The notes: generated by a model not told the origin, from the letters alone. A stretch of DNA of 64,000 bases from Enterobacter sp. EA-1 (GCA_002886105.1 CP025776.1:2232001-2296000); one strand, 5' to 3'; shown: positions 1-11,449, counted from the first letter of the stretch. Translations and numbers: made by a program.

Positions 1-441
1 TTGAGATCAAAAAAACGAAAAAGCGAGCTGACTTTTTTAATAAGTTGAATACCCCTGTAGTGTTATGGGGTTATTTGGCGAAAATTTCGATAAATGTTAA
101 AAAATGGTGCTGATAATAAATCTCATTTTCGCTTGTTTTGTTTGTAACTAATTGAAATTGACACATTTATCCAATAATAAAAAACCGTTTCATTTATAGG
201 GGTGGTAATCATGTTGTTACCGGTAATTAATGCCATGTGAACGTGTTATTTAAAAATGATAATACAGTAGTGGTAGTGCTGTTATTCGGGGTATTAAATA
301 GTTTATTAACTAACGTAATTAATTTGGTAAGTAAAATTCGCGGTATATTAAATACACGACATAAGGATTGAAAAACATAACGAAAAATAAAATCTGTCAC
401 CCCATTCATAATTTTTAATTTTAAGACTTTGGAGTTTTTAT
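1..441. promoter_or_regulatory. AT-rich upstream region of the fumarate-reductase-like gene
   Basis: No convincing gene is visible here. The stretch is very AT-rich, as expected for the regulatory region of an anaerobically or fumarate-induced operon. A GGAG ribosome binding site lies at 431-434, seven bases before the ATG at 442. I could not identify a clear FNR or DcuR box. Confidence 0.4.
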
Positions 442-3223
442 ATGACCAGTAGCGAACGCATTCTCAGCCCCTTTACATTACCGAATGGCGCAGAACTGAA
501 AAACCGTTTGTTAATGGCGCCCATGACCACCTGTACAGGCTATTTCGACGGTACCGTCAGCAGTGAACTGGTGGAGTACTATCGGGCCCGCGCCGGTAGC
601 ATTGGTACTATTATAGTCGAATGTTGCTTTGTCGATGATCCTCGGTCTGGCTTTCCCGGGTGCTATCGGTATTGATAACGACGAAAAATTGCCGGACTGG
701 CAAAAATCGCCGCTGCTATTAAAGGCGAAGGCTCCAAAAGCGCTGCTGCAGATTTACCACGGCGGCCGGATGGTGGAGCCGAAGCTGATTGGCGGCCGCA
801 CGCCGGTTGGTCCAAGCGCAATCGCTGCGCCGCGTGATGGCGCTGCAACGCCGGTTGCCATGACCACCGCTGAAGTGGAAGCGATGGTAGGGAAATTTGG
901 TGAAGCCGTACGTCGCGCCATCCGGTGCGGGGTTTGACGGTGTCGAAATTCACGGCGCCAACACCTATCTGATCCAACAATTCTTCTCGCCAAACTCCAA
1001 CCAGCGTGACGACGAGTGGGGCGGCAGCCGCGACAACCGCGCGAAGTTCCCGCTGGCCGTGCTGGAGATCACCCATAAAATGGCGCGTCAGTATGCCGAC
1101 GATGCGTTTATCATCGGCTACCGTTTCTCGCCGGAAGAGCTGGAAGTTCCCGGCATCCGTTTTGATGACACCATGTACCTGCTGGAAAAACTGGCGGCGC
1201 GCGGTGTGGACTACCTCCACTTCTCCGTTGGCGCTGCGCTGCGCCCGTCGATTAACGACACCAGCGACCCGACGCCGCTGATCGATAAATATTGTGCGAT
1301 GCGCTCAGCGACATTAGCGCAGGTTCCGGTGATGGGCGTGGGCGGCGTGGTGAACATTGCTGATGCCGTACAGGGGATGGATCACGGTTATGACCTGATC
1401 GCCGTAGGCCGTGCGTGCATCGCTTATCCGGACTGGACCGCGCGTATCGCCAGCGGTGAAAATCTGGAACTCTTTATCGACAGCGCCCAGCGCGAAGCGC
1501 TGCAGATCCCCGGAACCCCTGTGGCGTTTCTCGCTGGTGGAAGCGATGATTCGTGACATGAGCATGGGCGAAGCAAAATTTAAACCGGGCCTGTTTGTTG
1601 AAACCGTGCAGGATGACGTTAACGAACTGGTGATCAATGTCAGCCTCGAAACCGATCGCATCGTCGACATTGAACTGGCGTCCAGCCCGGTGCAAACCGT
1701 GGAGTTCACCAGCAGTTTTGAAGAGATCCGCGGTCGCATTCTGGATGCAAATACACCGCACGTGGATGCCATCTCCGGTGCGACCAGCCAGAGCGAAGCG
1801 GTGAAAAAAGCCGTCTCGAAAGCCATGCTCAAATCCAGTAAAAGCACGCGTGGCGGAAGAGGGCGGCGAGCCAGCAGGCCCGAAAAGTTATGATGTTGTG
1901 GTGGTCGGCAGCGGCGGCGCCGGTCTGGCAGCCGCAATCCGGTGCGCATGATGAAGGCGCCAGTGTGCTGATCGTTGAGAAAATGCCGACCATCGGCGGT
2001 AACACCATTAAGGCCTCCGCCGGGATGAATGCCGCGGAAACCCGCTTCCAGCGTGTGAAAGGCATCCGAGGACAGCAAAGAGCTGTTCTACCGGAGAGCC
2101 TGAAAGGTGGCGGTAACAAAAACAATCCGGAACTGCTGCATCGCTTTGTTGAGAACGCCCCGGAAGCCATCGAGTGGCTGGCGCGTCGCGGCATTATGCT
2201 GAACGACATCACCACGACTGGCGGCATGAGCGTGACCGTACTCACCGCCCGCGTGACGGATCAGCCGTTGGCGGCTATCTGATCAGCGGCACCGGTGCGC
2301 AACGTGAACAAACGCGGTATCGATGTGATGCTGGATACCTCCGTAGATGACATTCTGTTTGAGCAGGGCGAAGTGTGCGGTGTACGTCTGCTGACCGAAG
2401 AGCAGGAATCCCTGACCGTTCAGGCGAAAAGCGTGGTTGTTGCGACCGGTGGTTTCAGCGCCAACAGCGCAATGGTGGTGAAATACCGTCCGGATCTGGA
2501 AGGTTTTGTGACCACTAACCATAAAGGCGCGACCGGCGGTGGTATTGCTTTACTGGAACGCATTGGCGCGGGCACCGTGGATATGGGTGAAATTCAGATC
2601 CACCCAACGGTTGAGCAAAACACCTCCTATCTGATTTCGGAATCCATTCGCGGCGGCGGCGCTATCCCCCGGTCAGCCAGCAGGGCAACCGTTTCTTTAA
2701 TGAGATGTCGACTCGTGACAAAGTCTCGGCAGCTATCATCGCCTTGCCGGAGCATTACGCCTACATCGTGTTTGACGAACATGTCAGAGCGAAAAACAAA
2801 GCGGCGGATGAGTATATCGGTCGTGGGTTTGTCACCAGCGCCAGCTCGCCGCGTGAACTGGCGGATAAACTGGGTATGGACCACCATGCGTTTCTCGCAA
2901 CGCTTGAGCGTTACAACGGTTTTGTTGAAAAACAGCACGATGACGACTTTGGTCGCACCACTGCGCTGCGCGCGCCGATCAATGAAGGCCCGTTCCATGC
3001 GATCCAAATCGCACCGGGTGTTCACCACACGATGGGCGGTGTGACCATCAATACCGAGACCGAAGTGTTGAATGCGGCGCAACAGGTTATTCCGGGTGCT
3101 TACGCGGCGGGTGAAGTGGTTGGCGGTATTCACGGCGGCAACCGCATCGGCGGTAACGCCGTTGCCGATATCATTATCTTCGGCACCGGCAGGTCATCAG
3201 GCGGCACTCCGCGCAAAACGTAG
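442..3223 (+). CDS. Fumarate-reductase-like flavoprotein (OYE-like, FMN-binding and FAD-binding domains), frameshifted
   Basis: The reconstructed protein of about 925 residues has three domains. An Old Yellow Enzyme-type NADH:flavin oxidoreductase barrel comes first (about 442-1545, with EIHGANTYLIQQFFSP). An FMN_bind domain follows (about 1560-1850), with the SGAT motif in which threonine (codon near 1783) would carry phosphoester-linked FMN. A fumarate reductase/flavocytochrome c FAD domain is last (about 1890-3223), with GSGGAGLAAAI, TIGGNTIKASAGMNA and the HGGNRIGGNAVAD C-terminus. This order matches the soluble NADH:fumarate reductase described from Klebsiella, which reduces fumarate in the cytoplasm. 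No signal peptide is visible. The next gene is the flavin transferase it would need. At least seven indels break the frame (about 640, 922, 1530, 1870, 1940, 2292, 2666), most at CCWGG sites, so the gene is probably intact in the organism. The substrate could be another unsaturated acid such as acrylate or urocanate. Confidence 0.85.
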
Positions 3224-3243
3224 TTAACAATCGTGCTACACTT

Positions 3244-3267
3244 CAGGCCTGCATTTTTGCAGGCCTG
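3244..3267 (+). terminator. Perfect 10-bp hairpin between the reductase and apbE
   Basis: CAGGCCTGCA (3244-3253) and TGCAGGCCTG (3258-3267) pair perfectly around a TTTT loop. No T-run follows on the + strand, so it may act as an attenuator or mRNA-stabilising hairpin that lowers apbE expression relative to the reductase. Confidence 0.55.
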
Positions 3268-3310
3268 ACAAGCATAAAACGCCATCAGGCCGTTCCCGAG
3301 GGAGCATGCG

Positions 3311-4273
3311 ATGTCTGATAACCGCGTCTGGAGCTACTCCGCCGTTCTGATGGGGTCGCCTGTCCTGCTTAAACTCTTTTCCCATGATGAAGCCCTCGCA
3401 TCACGCGTGTTTTCGCTCGTCAAAAAATACGAAGATCTTTTCACCGTTAACCGCGCGCAGTCGCAGGTCATGGACATTAACCATGCTGCGGGGCAACAAC
3501 CGGTTGTCGTCAGCCGCACGGTCTTTGAGCTGATTAAATGCGCCAAAGCCGCCAGCATGGTGCGTGACAGCGCGTTTAACCTTGCGATTGGACCGCTGGT
3601 CAAACTGTGGCGCATTGGATTTAAAGGCGACAGCGTTCCGGGCGCGCAGGACATCGCCGCGCGCTTGCGTATTACCCGGCCGCAGGATGTTGTGCTGGAT
3701 GATGCGGCGCATTCTGTGTTTCTGACGCAGCCCCGGCATGGAGATAGATTTGGGCGCTATCGCCAAAGGGTTTATAGCCGATCGGGTACGGGATTACCTG
3801 CACCAGCAAGGCGTCAGTGACGGGTTGCTTAACCTCGGCGGTAATGTGCAAACGCTGGGCAATCCGCAAGGGCAGTGGACCATCGGGGTGAAAAACCGTT
3901 TTCCGGTGCAGATGCGCTGGTGGGGTCGATTAACGTGGCGAATAAATCGGTGGTGACATCCGGGACCTATGAGCGCTATTTCGAGCAGGACGGTAAACGC
4001 TGGCACCATATTCTCGACCCGCGCAGCGGTTATCCGCTGGATAATGAACTCGACAGCGTCACCATTATTTCCGCCGATTCGTTAGATGGCGATATCTGGA
4101 CGACGCTGATTTTTTGGTCTTGGGGTAGAAAAGGGTGTGCCGCGCTGCGTCAGCATGAGGATATTGAAGCGATCTTTGTCACCAAAAACCGCGACATTAT
4201 CCTCTCTTCACAGCGCCAGTTCCGCTTCACGCAGAGCGACGACAGTTACCGACTTATTGACTGTACTGTTTAA
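3311..4273 (+). CDS. apbE: ApbE-family FAD:protein FMN transferase, frameshifted
   Basis: ApbE proteins move FMN from FAD onto a Thr/Ser in an SGAT-type motif of the target. The reconstructed 320-residue protein shows the family features: the N-terminal strand WSYSAVLMGSPVLLKLFS, the DINHAAGQQPVVVS region, EIDLGAIAKGFIADRVRDYL, the LLNLGGNVQTLG motif, and the HHILDPRSGYPLDNELDSVT segment that binds the flavin nucleotide and Mg. It lacks a lipoprotein signal, so it is a cytoplasmic form, fitting a cytoplasmic target. The start at 3311 follows a GAGGGA site. It sits 88 bp after the reductase, in the same direction, and almost certainly flavinylates it. Frameshifts lie near 3735, 3915 and 4110-4140. 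The last 20 bp overlap the end of the convergent response regulator. Confidence 0.87.
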
Positions 4274-4974
4274 GCAGGCTGTACTGCTCGGCAATCAGCT
4301 GGTAACGGTAAACGGGGCGGCCCGTCGCGCCATAGTGAATGGTGGTGTAGAGGATATTAATTTGCGCCAGCCAGATGAGATATTTACGGCAGGAGACGCG
4401 TGAAATATTCACGGCGGCAGCCAGTTCATCGGTGGAGAACTCAATGCCCGGGTGAGCATCAATCCACTGACAAATGGTGCGCAGCGTCTGTGCGGTAAGC
4501 CCTTTTGGCAATTTACGGGTATCGGCCACTTCCGGTGCGCCGCCGTGCAGCAAACGGTCAACGTCCGATTGCTCGTAATAGGGCTGTGAATCCATCTGTT
4601 TACGTTTCTCCCGCCATGAGGTCAGCGCCTCTTCAAAACGCGGGAACTGGAAAGGCTTGATCAGATAATCCACCACGCCATAGTGCAGCGAGGTCTGAAT
4701 GGTGTTGGCATCGGCGGCGGAGGTGATCATGATCACGTCGATGGCGCGGCGGGAGGCGCGAATAATCGGTAGCAGATCGAGGCCGCTATCCTGTTGCATA
4801 TACACATCGAGCAGCACCAGATCGATGCCGCGTAGCGGATCGTTAATTATCTCCCCCGGCCTGCTGTAGCGTGGATGCCGTGCCGCAGCACTGAAAACCG
4901 GGTATCTGCGCCACATACATGCGGTTCAGCTCGGCTACCATGGCATCATCATCAACAATTAATACATTTATCAC
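4254..4974 (-). CDS. DcuR/CitB-type response regulator, frameshifted
   Basis: The protein has a CheY-like receiver (N-terminus VINVLIVDDDAMVAELNRMY; phospho-acceptor Asp in LVLLDVYMQQDSGLDLLP; Lys in VDYLIKPFQF) and a C-terminal helix-turn-helix of the CitB family (TQTLRTICQWIDAHP, SRVSCRKYLIWL). About 238 residues fits DcuR/CitB. I chose the GTG at 4972-4974 because it makes the full receiver and overlaps the sensor stop codon (GTGA). One indel lies near 4860. With the adjacent kinase it would sense C4-dicarboxylate or citrate-like ligands and probably activates the fumarate-reductase-like gene. Confidence 0.83.
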
Positions 4975-6587
4975 GCGGTCTTCCTTTCACTATCCCGAGG
5001 GAGATGGACAAAAATTGAGTAAACACGCCGGGTTCCGACTCAACGGTAATCGTGCCGCCAAGTTCAGTGAGCTGTTGGCTGGCCAGAAACAGCCCCACAC
5101 CCCGGTTATCGCCTTTGGTGGAGAATCCTTTACGGAAAATCGCCTCGATATGATCCGGTTCAATGCCCGGACCATCATCACTGACTTCTCCAATCAGCCA
5201 GCCATCCTGATAATGCAGCAGCAGGCTCACTTCGCCTTCCGCCTGATTGCTCATCGCGTCCAGCGCGTTCTCAATGAGATTCCCCAACACGGTGACCAGT
5301 ACGGTGACCTGTTTCGCATTGGGGTTTTCCGGCACCGGTGTGCTCTCATCCGCCAGCGTCAGCGTAAAGCCGCGCTCCTTCGCCCGGTTGATTTTACCTA
5401 ACAGAAAACCGGCGACGACCGGCGATTTGATCCGGTGCTGGATAGCGCCAATATCCGTTTGGTAATTCTGCGCGGTTTGCAGCACGTAACCTTCGAGCTT
5501 GTCATAGCTTTTCATATTCAGCAGGCCAAGGATCACGTGCAGTTTATTCATAAATTCGTGGGATGTTGTACGCAGCGCATCAACATAGTTCACCATCCCG
5601 TCCAGCCGCTGCATCAGCTGGCTCACTTCCGTCTTATCACGGAAGGTGCTGATTGCGCCAATTACGGCGCCCGCTACGCACCGGCACGGTATTGCACAAC
5701 AGCAACAGCCCATTATGCCCCAGTTCTCTGTCTTGCAGCGCGTTACCGGTTTTTAACACCGTTAGCAGCTCATCCATCAGCGGCCCGTGGCTGGTCTCAC
5801 CGCTGGGGTTATTGGTCAGCAGCATTTGCCGCGCGGCATGGTTCAGCAGGGTGACGCGGCCATCGGCATCGACGGCGATCACGCCCTCTTTTAACGACTG
5901 TAACATCGCCACCGGCGTTGTTTGAACTGCGCCGAAATCTCATACGGCTCCAGCCCTAACAAAATCCGCTTCAGAACGCGCACCAATTGCCGGTGCCGAG
6001 TGTGCCCATGAGCGCACTGAACAACAGCGTCCACATCACCGCCCAGCGGCTACGGCTGACCTGTTCATCCACTTTACTCAGTGAAATCCCGATCGACACC
6101 ACGCCAATTTGCCGGTGATTGTCATCATAGACCGGCGTGAACACACGCAATGCCGGAGCCAGCACACCCCGGTTGACCGCCACATTTTCATTACCGTTAA
6201 GTGCGGGCTCCAGATCGTTGCCAATAAAATGCTGGCCGATGATCGCCGTATTCGGGTGTGAATAGCGGATACCCTGCATGTCGGTCACCACCGCAAACAG
6301 CAGATCGTTACGAATAGTGATTGCCTGCGCCAACGGCTGGATCACGTTGCTGTCAGGGGGGCAGACGCAGACCGCGTTTCACCTCTGGCGCATCGGCGAG
6401 CGTGGCATACCGCCAGCGCCGTCTCTTTTACGCCGTCACGCGTCGCGTTGCTGATTTGCCAGAACCACAGGGCAAACGCCAGCAGCAATACCGAGCCGAT
6501 AACACTGCAAACCATCAGCGTGACCGTGGTGCTGAGCTTCATGGGCCGCTTACGGGGTCTCACTGCGGTGGACGTCATATCGTTCAT
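4971..6587 (-). CDS. DcuS/CitA-type sensor histidine kinase, frameshifted
   Basis: Domains in order are an N-terminal membrane segment (LSTTVTLMVCSVIGSVLLLA), a periplasmic sensor with the typical VTDMQGIRYSHPNTAIIGQ motif, a second membrane segment (WTLLFSALMGTLG), a cytoplasmic PAS domain (EGVIAVDADGRVTLLNHAA), the dimerisation/phospho-acceptor helix ALRTTSHEFMNKLHVILGLL and an ATPase domain with NLIENALDA, DDGPGI and GVGLFL boxes. This is the DcuS/CitA architecture. The start is the ATG at 6585-6587. The stop, after restoring one T in a T-run near 5014, overlaps the regulator start. Four or more indels are present. The ligand is inferred to be fumarate, malate or citrate from the neighbouring reductase. 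Confidence 0.85.
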
Positions 6588-6761
6588 AACAAATCCGATT
6601 ATTAACAACAAGGTATCTATTATCGCCGATGGGGGGCAAATCATAAAGCGATGTAAAAAATGAAAACTTACAAAAGGTAGTGTGAAGCGTGACCCCATTC
6701 TCAGGTCCGGCATATAAATAACCTTATAGTGAGTGTGGAACCATTGAGGAAGGAGCAGTCT

Positions 6762-7680
6762 ATGAGCAGTAAGCCAAACGGTTCGATGATGGAACGCCGC
6801 CACGCCGACAGCACGAATATTGACCGTCTCGCCACCCACGACATGCTGGCGCTCATCAATCAACAGGATAAGCAGGTTGCTGATGCCATCACGGCATGTT
6901 TACCGGATATCGCCCGGCTGGTGGATACCGCCAGCGCGGTCGCCAATCGCGGCGGTCGGGTGATTTGCATCGGTGCTGGCGCTTCAGGGCTGGCGGCGGT
7001 TCAGTTCGCCAGTGGTTTTGCCCAGGGACAACACTCACCCGCTGGTGGGGATGATGGCCGGTGGCGCGAATGCCAGCGCGGCAGCGCAGGAGGCGGCGGC
7101 CAGTAACTATGAACGTGGCGCGCACGATCTGCAGCAGCTGCGTTTCACCGCCAACGACATGCTGGTCGCGTTGTCGGCGAGCGGTAAAACGCCGTGGACA
7201 TGGGGCGCACTGCGTTATGCCCTCGGTCGATGGGGGCACGCGTGGCGCTGGTATGCCGGGGCATGATAGCGAAGCTGCGCAGCTTGCCGATATCGTACTG
7301 GCGCCGGAGATTGGCGCAGAAGTGGTGAGCGGTTTCACGGAACCGAAAGCCCGTCTTGCACAACAGCAACTCTTAACATGCTCGCCACCGGGCTTGCCAT
7401 TCGCACCGGGCGGGTTTACAGCAATCTGCGCGTGGATATACAGGCCAGTAATGTGCACTGGGCCGAACGGCAAATTGCGATTGTCATGGCGGCAACAGAG
7501 TGCACCCGCGAGCAGGCGAAAAGCGCACTGAAAGCAAGCCGTCACCACTGCCGGACTGCAATTTTAATGCTGCTCACCCGGCTTCCCGCCGGGCAGGCAC
7601 AGGCGATCCCGGCCGAAAACCACGATCAGTTGCGCATTGCGCTGCAGGAGGCAACGCTGCAACACGCTGAGTCAGAATAA
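6762..7680 (+). CDS. MurQ-like SIS-domain protein (N-acetylmuramate 6-phosphate etherase family), frameshifted
   Basis: The reconstructed protein of about 306 residues aligns along its length with MurQ, which cleaves the lactyl ether of MurNAc-6-phosphate. Recognisable parts are THDMLALINQQDKQVADAI near the N-terminus, the SIS nucleotide-sugar fold GGRVICIGAGASGLAAVQFA, MLVALSASGKTPW, GAEVVSGFTEPKARLAQQQ and GRVYSNLRVDIQASNVH. The usual DASECPPTF and VEGAEDS blocks, which carry the two glutamates reported to be catalytic in E. coli MurQ, read QFASGF and AAQEAAASN here. The enzyme may therefore be altered or inactive. No murP or murR lies nearby. The start follows an AAGGAG site. Several indels are present (about 7030, 7230-7260, 7370). 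Confidence 0.7.
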
Positions 7681-7688
7681 ACCCCTCA

Positions 7689-7718
7689 CCGCCGGATAGC
7701 CTTGCGCTTATCCGGCGG
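7689..7718. repeat. REP-like hairpin / terminator
   Basis: CCGCCGGATA (7689-7698) and TATCCGGCGG (7709-7718) form a perfect 10-bp stem eight bases after the murQ-like stop. The GCCGGATA...TATCCGGC core is typical of enterobacterial REP elements. It would also end transcription or protect the upstream mRNA. Confidence 0.6.
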
Positions 7719-7976
7719 AATAATGCTACTATCGCGATGTCTTCCCGTTTTATTTTTTATCCTGCTTAATGCGCAATATTTCCGTTAGGTTAACGCAATA
7801 CGCAGATATTAATTCCACACAAAGATGAAGAGGCTCTTTTTTAATTAAAAAAGTAACCCGCTATTTATTGCAGCATTTAGCGAGAATGTGAATGGTATTT
7901 TAAAATAACGTAAAAGTGCGTTAATATATGTTCACTCGAATTTTACTTGCTATGTAACGATATAATTATGCCTGCA

Positions 7977-9618
7977 ATGAAGAAGACAACGATTTCGCTG
8001 ACTGCGGTCGCGCTGCTGGTCGCTTCGGCGACCAATGCGTACGCGGAAGAGACACAAAAACCGATTTTCTGCTGATTGGCGGCGGCATCATGAGCGCCTC
8101 GCTGGGCACTGGTTGCAGGCGCTGCAGCCAGACTGGAAGCAGGTGATGGTAGAAAAACTGGATGGGGTGGCGCTGGAGTCCTCCAACGGCTGGAATAATG
8201 CCGGCACCGGTCACTCTGCCAATATGGAACTGAATTACACGCCGGAACGTGCGGACGGTTCTATTGATGTCAGCAAAGCGCTCGAAATTAACGAGCAGTT
8301 TATGATCTCCCGTCAGTTCTGGACCGCACAGGTCAAGCGCGGCGTTCTCAATAATCCGCACTCGTTTATTAATTCCACCCCGCATATGAGTTTTGTCTGG
8401 GGCGATAATGTGAATTACACCGGAAAAACGTTATGCCGCATTGCAGCAGACCACGTTATTCCAGTGGAATGAAATTCTCCACCGACCATCAGCAAATTAA
8501 ACAATGGGCGCCGCTGGTGATGGAAGGGCGCGATCCGCAGCAGAAAGTGGCCGCCACCGGACTCCCGTTGGCACCGACGTGAACTACGGCGAAATTACCC
8601 GCCAGTTAGTGGGGGAGCCTGAAAAGAGCAGCAACTTCACCCTGCAAACCTCGTCGGAAGTGACCGACTTTAAACGCAATGCTGATAACTCTCATGTAAC
8701 CATCAAAGATGTTAACAACGGCAACGAACACGCCATTGATGCGAAATATGTCTTTATCGGCGCGGGCGGCGGTGCGTTAAAACTGCTGCAAAACCGGTAT
8801 CCCGGAAGCCGACAACTATGCAGGCTTCCCGGTTGGCGGTTCCTTCCTGATGACGGAAAACCCGGCGATCACCAGCCAGCACCAGCAGAAAGTGTATGGC
8901 CGGGGGCTTCCGTCGGCGCGCCGCCGATGTCCGTTCCGCACATTGATGCCCGCTTTATTGATGGCAAACGTGGTGTTGTTTGGGCCGTTTGCCACCTTCT
9001 CGACGAAGTTCCTGAAAAACGGTTCATTCTTCGACCTGCTGAGCACCACCACCACCAGCAATTTTATGCCGATGACCCACGTCGGGCTGGATAACTTTGA
9101 TCTGGTGAAATACACCGTGAGCCAGTCATGCTGAGCGATGACGACCGCTTCGCGGCGCTGAAAGAGTACTACCCGAATGCGCGTAAAGAAGACTGGAAAC
9201 TGATCCGGTGCGGGGCAGCGTGTACAAATCATCAAGAAAGATGAAGACAAAGGCGGGGTGCTGGGAAACTGGGGACAGAAGTGGTGGTCGATCAGCAAAA
9301 ACCATTTCCGCCTTGCTCGGCGCGTCACCGGGGGCATCCACTGCAGCACCGATCACGCTGAATGTGATCAAGAAAATGTTCCCGCAGCAGTTTGCCTCGC
9401 CGCAGTGGCAGAGCAAAATCCACGACATCGTACCGAGCTATGGCCGGAGATGAACGGGAATGTGGCGCTGACCCAGCAGGTCTGGGATGACACCGCCGCA
9501 ACGTTGCAGCTCGCCAAACCGCCGGTGATCCAGATGAATGCCCGAGGGCACTGCGCCTGCGGCCGCTCCGGCAGAGCAGAAACCTGCCAGCGCGCCACAA
9601 CACGATATGGCGCTGTAA
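7977..9618 (+). CDS. mqo: Malate:quinone oxidoreductase, frameshifted
   Basis: Mqo is a peripheral membrane FAD enzyme that oxidises malate to oxaloacetate and reduces quinone. The reconstructed protein matches E. coli Mqo almost throughout: [15 protein letters not shown] (FAD), [96 protein letters not shown] and [12 protein letters not shown]. The start could be 7968 or 7977; MKK at 7977 matches the E. coli start and begins a hydrophobic leader ending in a signal-like AxA (TNAYAEE). At least nine indels occur, several at reconstructed CCAGG/CCTGG sites (8103, 8426, 8565, 9205, 9437, 9544). A strong terminator follows at once. Confidence 0.92.
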
Positions 9619-9623
9619 GAACG

Positions 9624-9654
9624 AAAAAAGCCTCTGTTCGCAGAGGCTTTTTTT
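9624..9654. terminator. Bidirectional rho-independent terminator
   Basis: An A-run followed by GCCTCTG, a TTCG tetraloop, CAGAGGC and a T-run. It lies between the convergent mqo and transporter genes and works for both strands. Confidence 0.92.
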
Positions 9655-9660
9655 GCGTTG

Positions 9661-11041
9661 CTATTTCCCGCTTTTGGGGTCCGGCAGAAAATGTTCTGGA
9701 ATTACTGCTGCGCCGCGGTTTTTTCAGCTCAATACGTTTGATTGGGCCGACAATCACTACAAAACTGAAAATCGCAATCAGGGCATGGACGGCAACGAAT
9801 ACCAGCCACTCAAAATGTCCGGTAGCTTTTACGATGTAGCCAATCACCACCGGCGAAATGATCCCTGCGCAGTTGCCGCAGAGGTTAAAGAACCCGCCAG
9901 CCACTGCCATCTCTTTCGGCGCGGTATCCGACATGACCGCCCAGCCCAGTGCGCCAATCCCTTTTCCGAGGAATGCCAGCGACATAAAGAACACCGTAAA
10001 TCGAGTCCACATAGTTACAAAACACCATGACCATCGACAGCAGCATGCCAAGGACAATCGGGGTTTTACGGGCAATCGACAGCGACTGGGTGAGACGCAG
10101 AATGCGATCCGAAATGACACCGCCCATTAACCCACCCGAGGAAGCCGCAAATCGCCGGGATGGCGGCAATAAACCCAACCGTCTTGATATCGAGCCCTTT
10201 TCCATCGCCGGTGCAGAGCGGGAACCAGTGATAAAGAAAAACGTTAACACGTTAATGCAGTACTGACCGAGATAGACACCCAGCAGCATACGGTTGGTGA
10301 TCAACTGCTTAAACGCGCCAAAATCCACGGCCGGGCCACTTTTCACTTTGCGCTGATCCATATCCACCAGCGCGCCGCCCTCGGCGGATATAGTCGAGTT
10401 CTTCACTGTTAACACTCGGGTGATTTAACGGGTTATGCACCACTTTTGCCGCCGCGAAGGTGATCACAATGCCCAGCGTACCCATAAAGATAAAGATCGA
10501 TTGCCAGCCGTAGTTCAGCGTCAGCCAGCCCATGATGGGGGGCGAAAATGGCGGTGGCAAAATACTGTGCGGAGTTAAAATGGCGGCGGCGGTCGCGCGC
10601 TCTTTGACGGGAACCAGGGCGGCAACAAAACGGCTGTTGCCCGGCATTACCGGCGCTTCAAACAGGCCAACCGAGGAACAGCAGAATGGTGAAGCAGATG
10701 ATGGCGCCGAAGCCGTGGAAGATCTCCACGCAGCCTTGCAGCAGGGTGAAGACTGACCACATGCACAAGCCGCAAAGGTAGACTTTTTCGACCCGAAACG
10801 GTCAAGCAGCCAGCCGCCGAGGAATTTGCGCCGCAGTACGCCCGAGTGAAAGCGGAGAAGACCCAGCCCATTTGTCCGGGGTTGATGCCCAACGCGGCGG
10901 ACATATCTTTGCCGGCAATCGCCAGCGTCGAACGGTCCCCTACACTTACCGCTGTAATAATGAAGAGAATAATAACGATATGCCATCTGACATTCGTTTT
11001 TTTTGGCGCGTGACACCCTCAAGATTATTAACCTGACTCAT
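9661..11041 (-). CDS. MFS transporter, anion:cation symporter family (glucarate/galactonate type), frameshifted
   Basis: The reconstructed 12-helix protein resembles GudP/GarP, inner-membrane proton symporters for hexarates and related sugar acids. Diagnostic segments are VGDRSTLAIAGKDMSAALGI, GGWLLDRFGSKK (loop 2-3 signature), APVMPGNSRFVAALVP, PIMGWLTLNYGWQSIFIFMG, LLGVYLGQYCINVLTFFF, IARKTPIVLGMLLSMVMVFCNYV, IGALGWAVMSDTAPKEM and the end VGPIKRIELKKP. The start at 11041 (MSQVNNLEG) and the stop near 9661 need several indels restored. No sugar-acid catabolic gene is adjacent, so the substrate cannot be named. Confidence 0.82.
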
Positions 11042-11449
11042 GTGAAACCACCTTAAATTTAAATGAAATCCAAAATGTTGATAATGGATTCATTTCATTC
11101 AGGTGTTACTGAAGTGAATTCATTATTAACATCATGGAAACGTAATCTGTTTTTATTTAACGCGGCGGTGAATTCAAATTCATTGTCCTGCTCATTATTG
11201 CGTGGGTAAAAGATAGGATTTACGCCATAGCGAGGCAATGCATTTGCATAACAAAGCGATTTCTTTTTTTCATTTCTTTACGTTATGAGAAAATTTGTTT
11301 GAAGTTGATCACAAAAATAAACTCCAGTGAGATAAATATTACCGCCGCCGCTGTGGTTTATTTCGCCTCCGGCAACAGTGCTTCGATTGACAACGCGCTA
11401 CCTTCAGGATGACGATGGCCACTTTGCCGCCGATTTGCGAGGAGCCGTT
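11042..11449. promoter_or_regulatory. Intergenic region with repeated TGAATTCA boxes
   Basis: This 408-bp divergent region contains no gene. TGAATTCA occurs at 11115-11122 and 11169-11176, with further ATTCATT copies near 11088-11102. These could be operators for a regulator of the sugar-acid transporter. The regulator is not in this window. Confidence 0.35.

Noticed and set aside
227-409. 60-codon minus-strand frame in the first promoter region
   Set aside because: AT-rich composition with Asn/Thr runs and no ribosome binding site; it lies in the promoter of the flavoprotein gene.
663-1220. Long minus-strand open frame antisense to the flavoprotein
   Set aside because: It is the complement of a conserved coding region, has Arg/His/Gln-rich composition and no ribosome binding site or family match. 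The same applies to the other long antisense frames.
442-3223. A cluster of genuine pseudogenes from reductive evolution
   Set aside because: Breaks occur in essentially all genes, including ones under strong constraint such as gap, katG and the nitrogenase genes. The protein sequence on both sides of each break is well conserved, and many breaks coincide with Dcm sites.
3311-4273. ApbE as a thiamine biosynthesis lipoprotein
   Set aside because: There is no lipoprotein signal, and the gene sits beside an FMN_bind target; the flavin transferase function is the better explanation.
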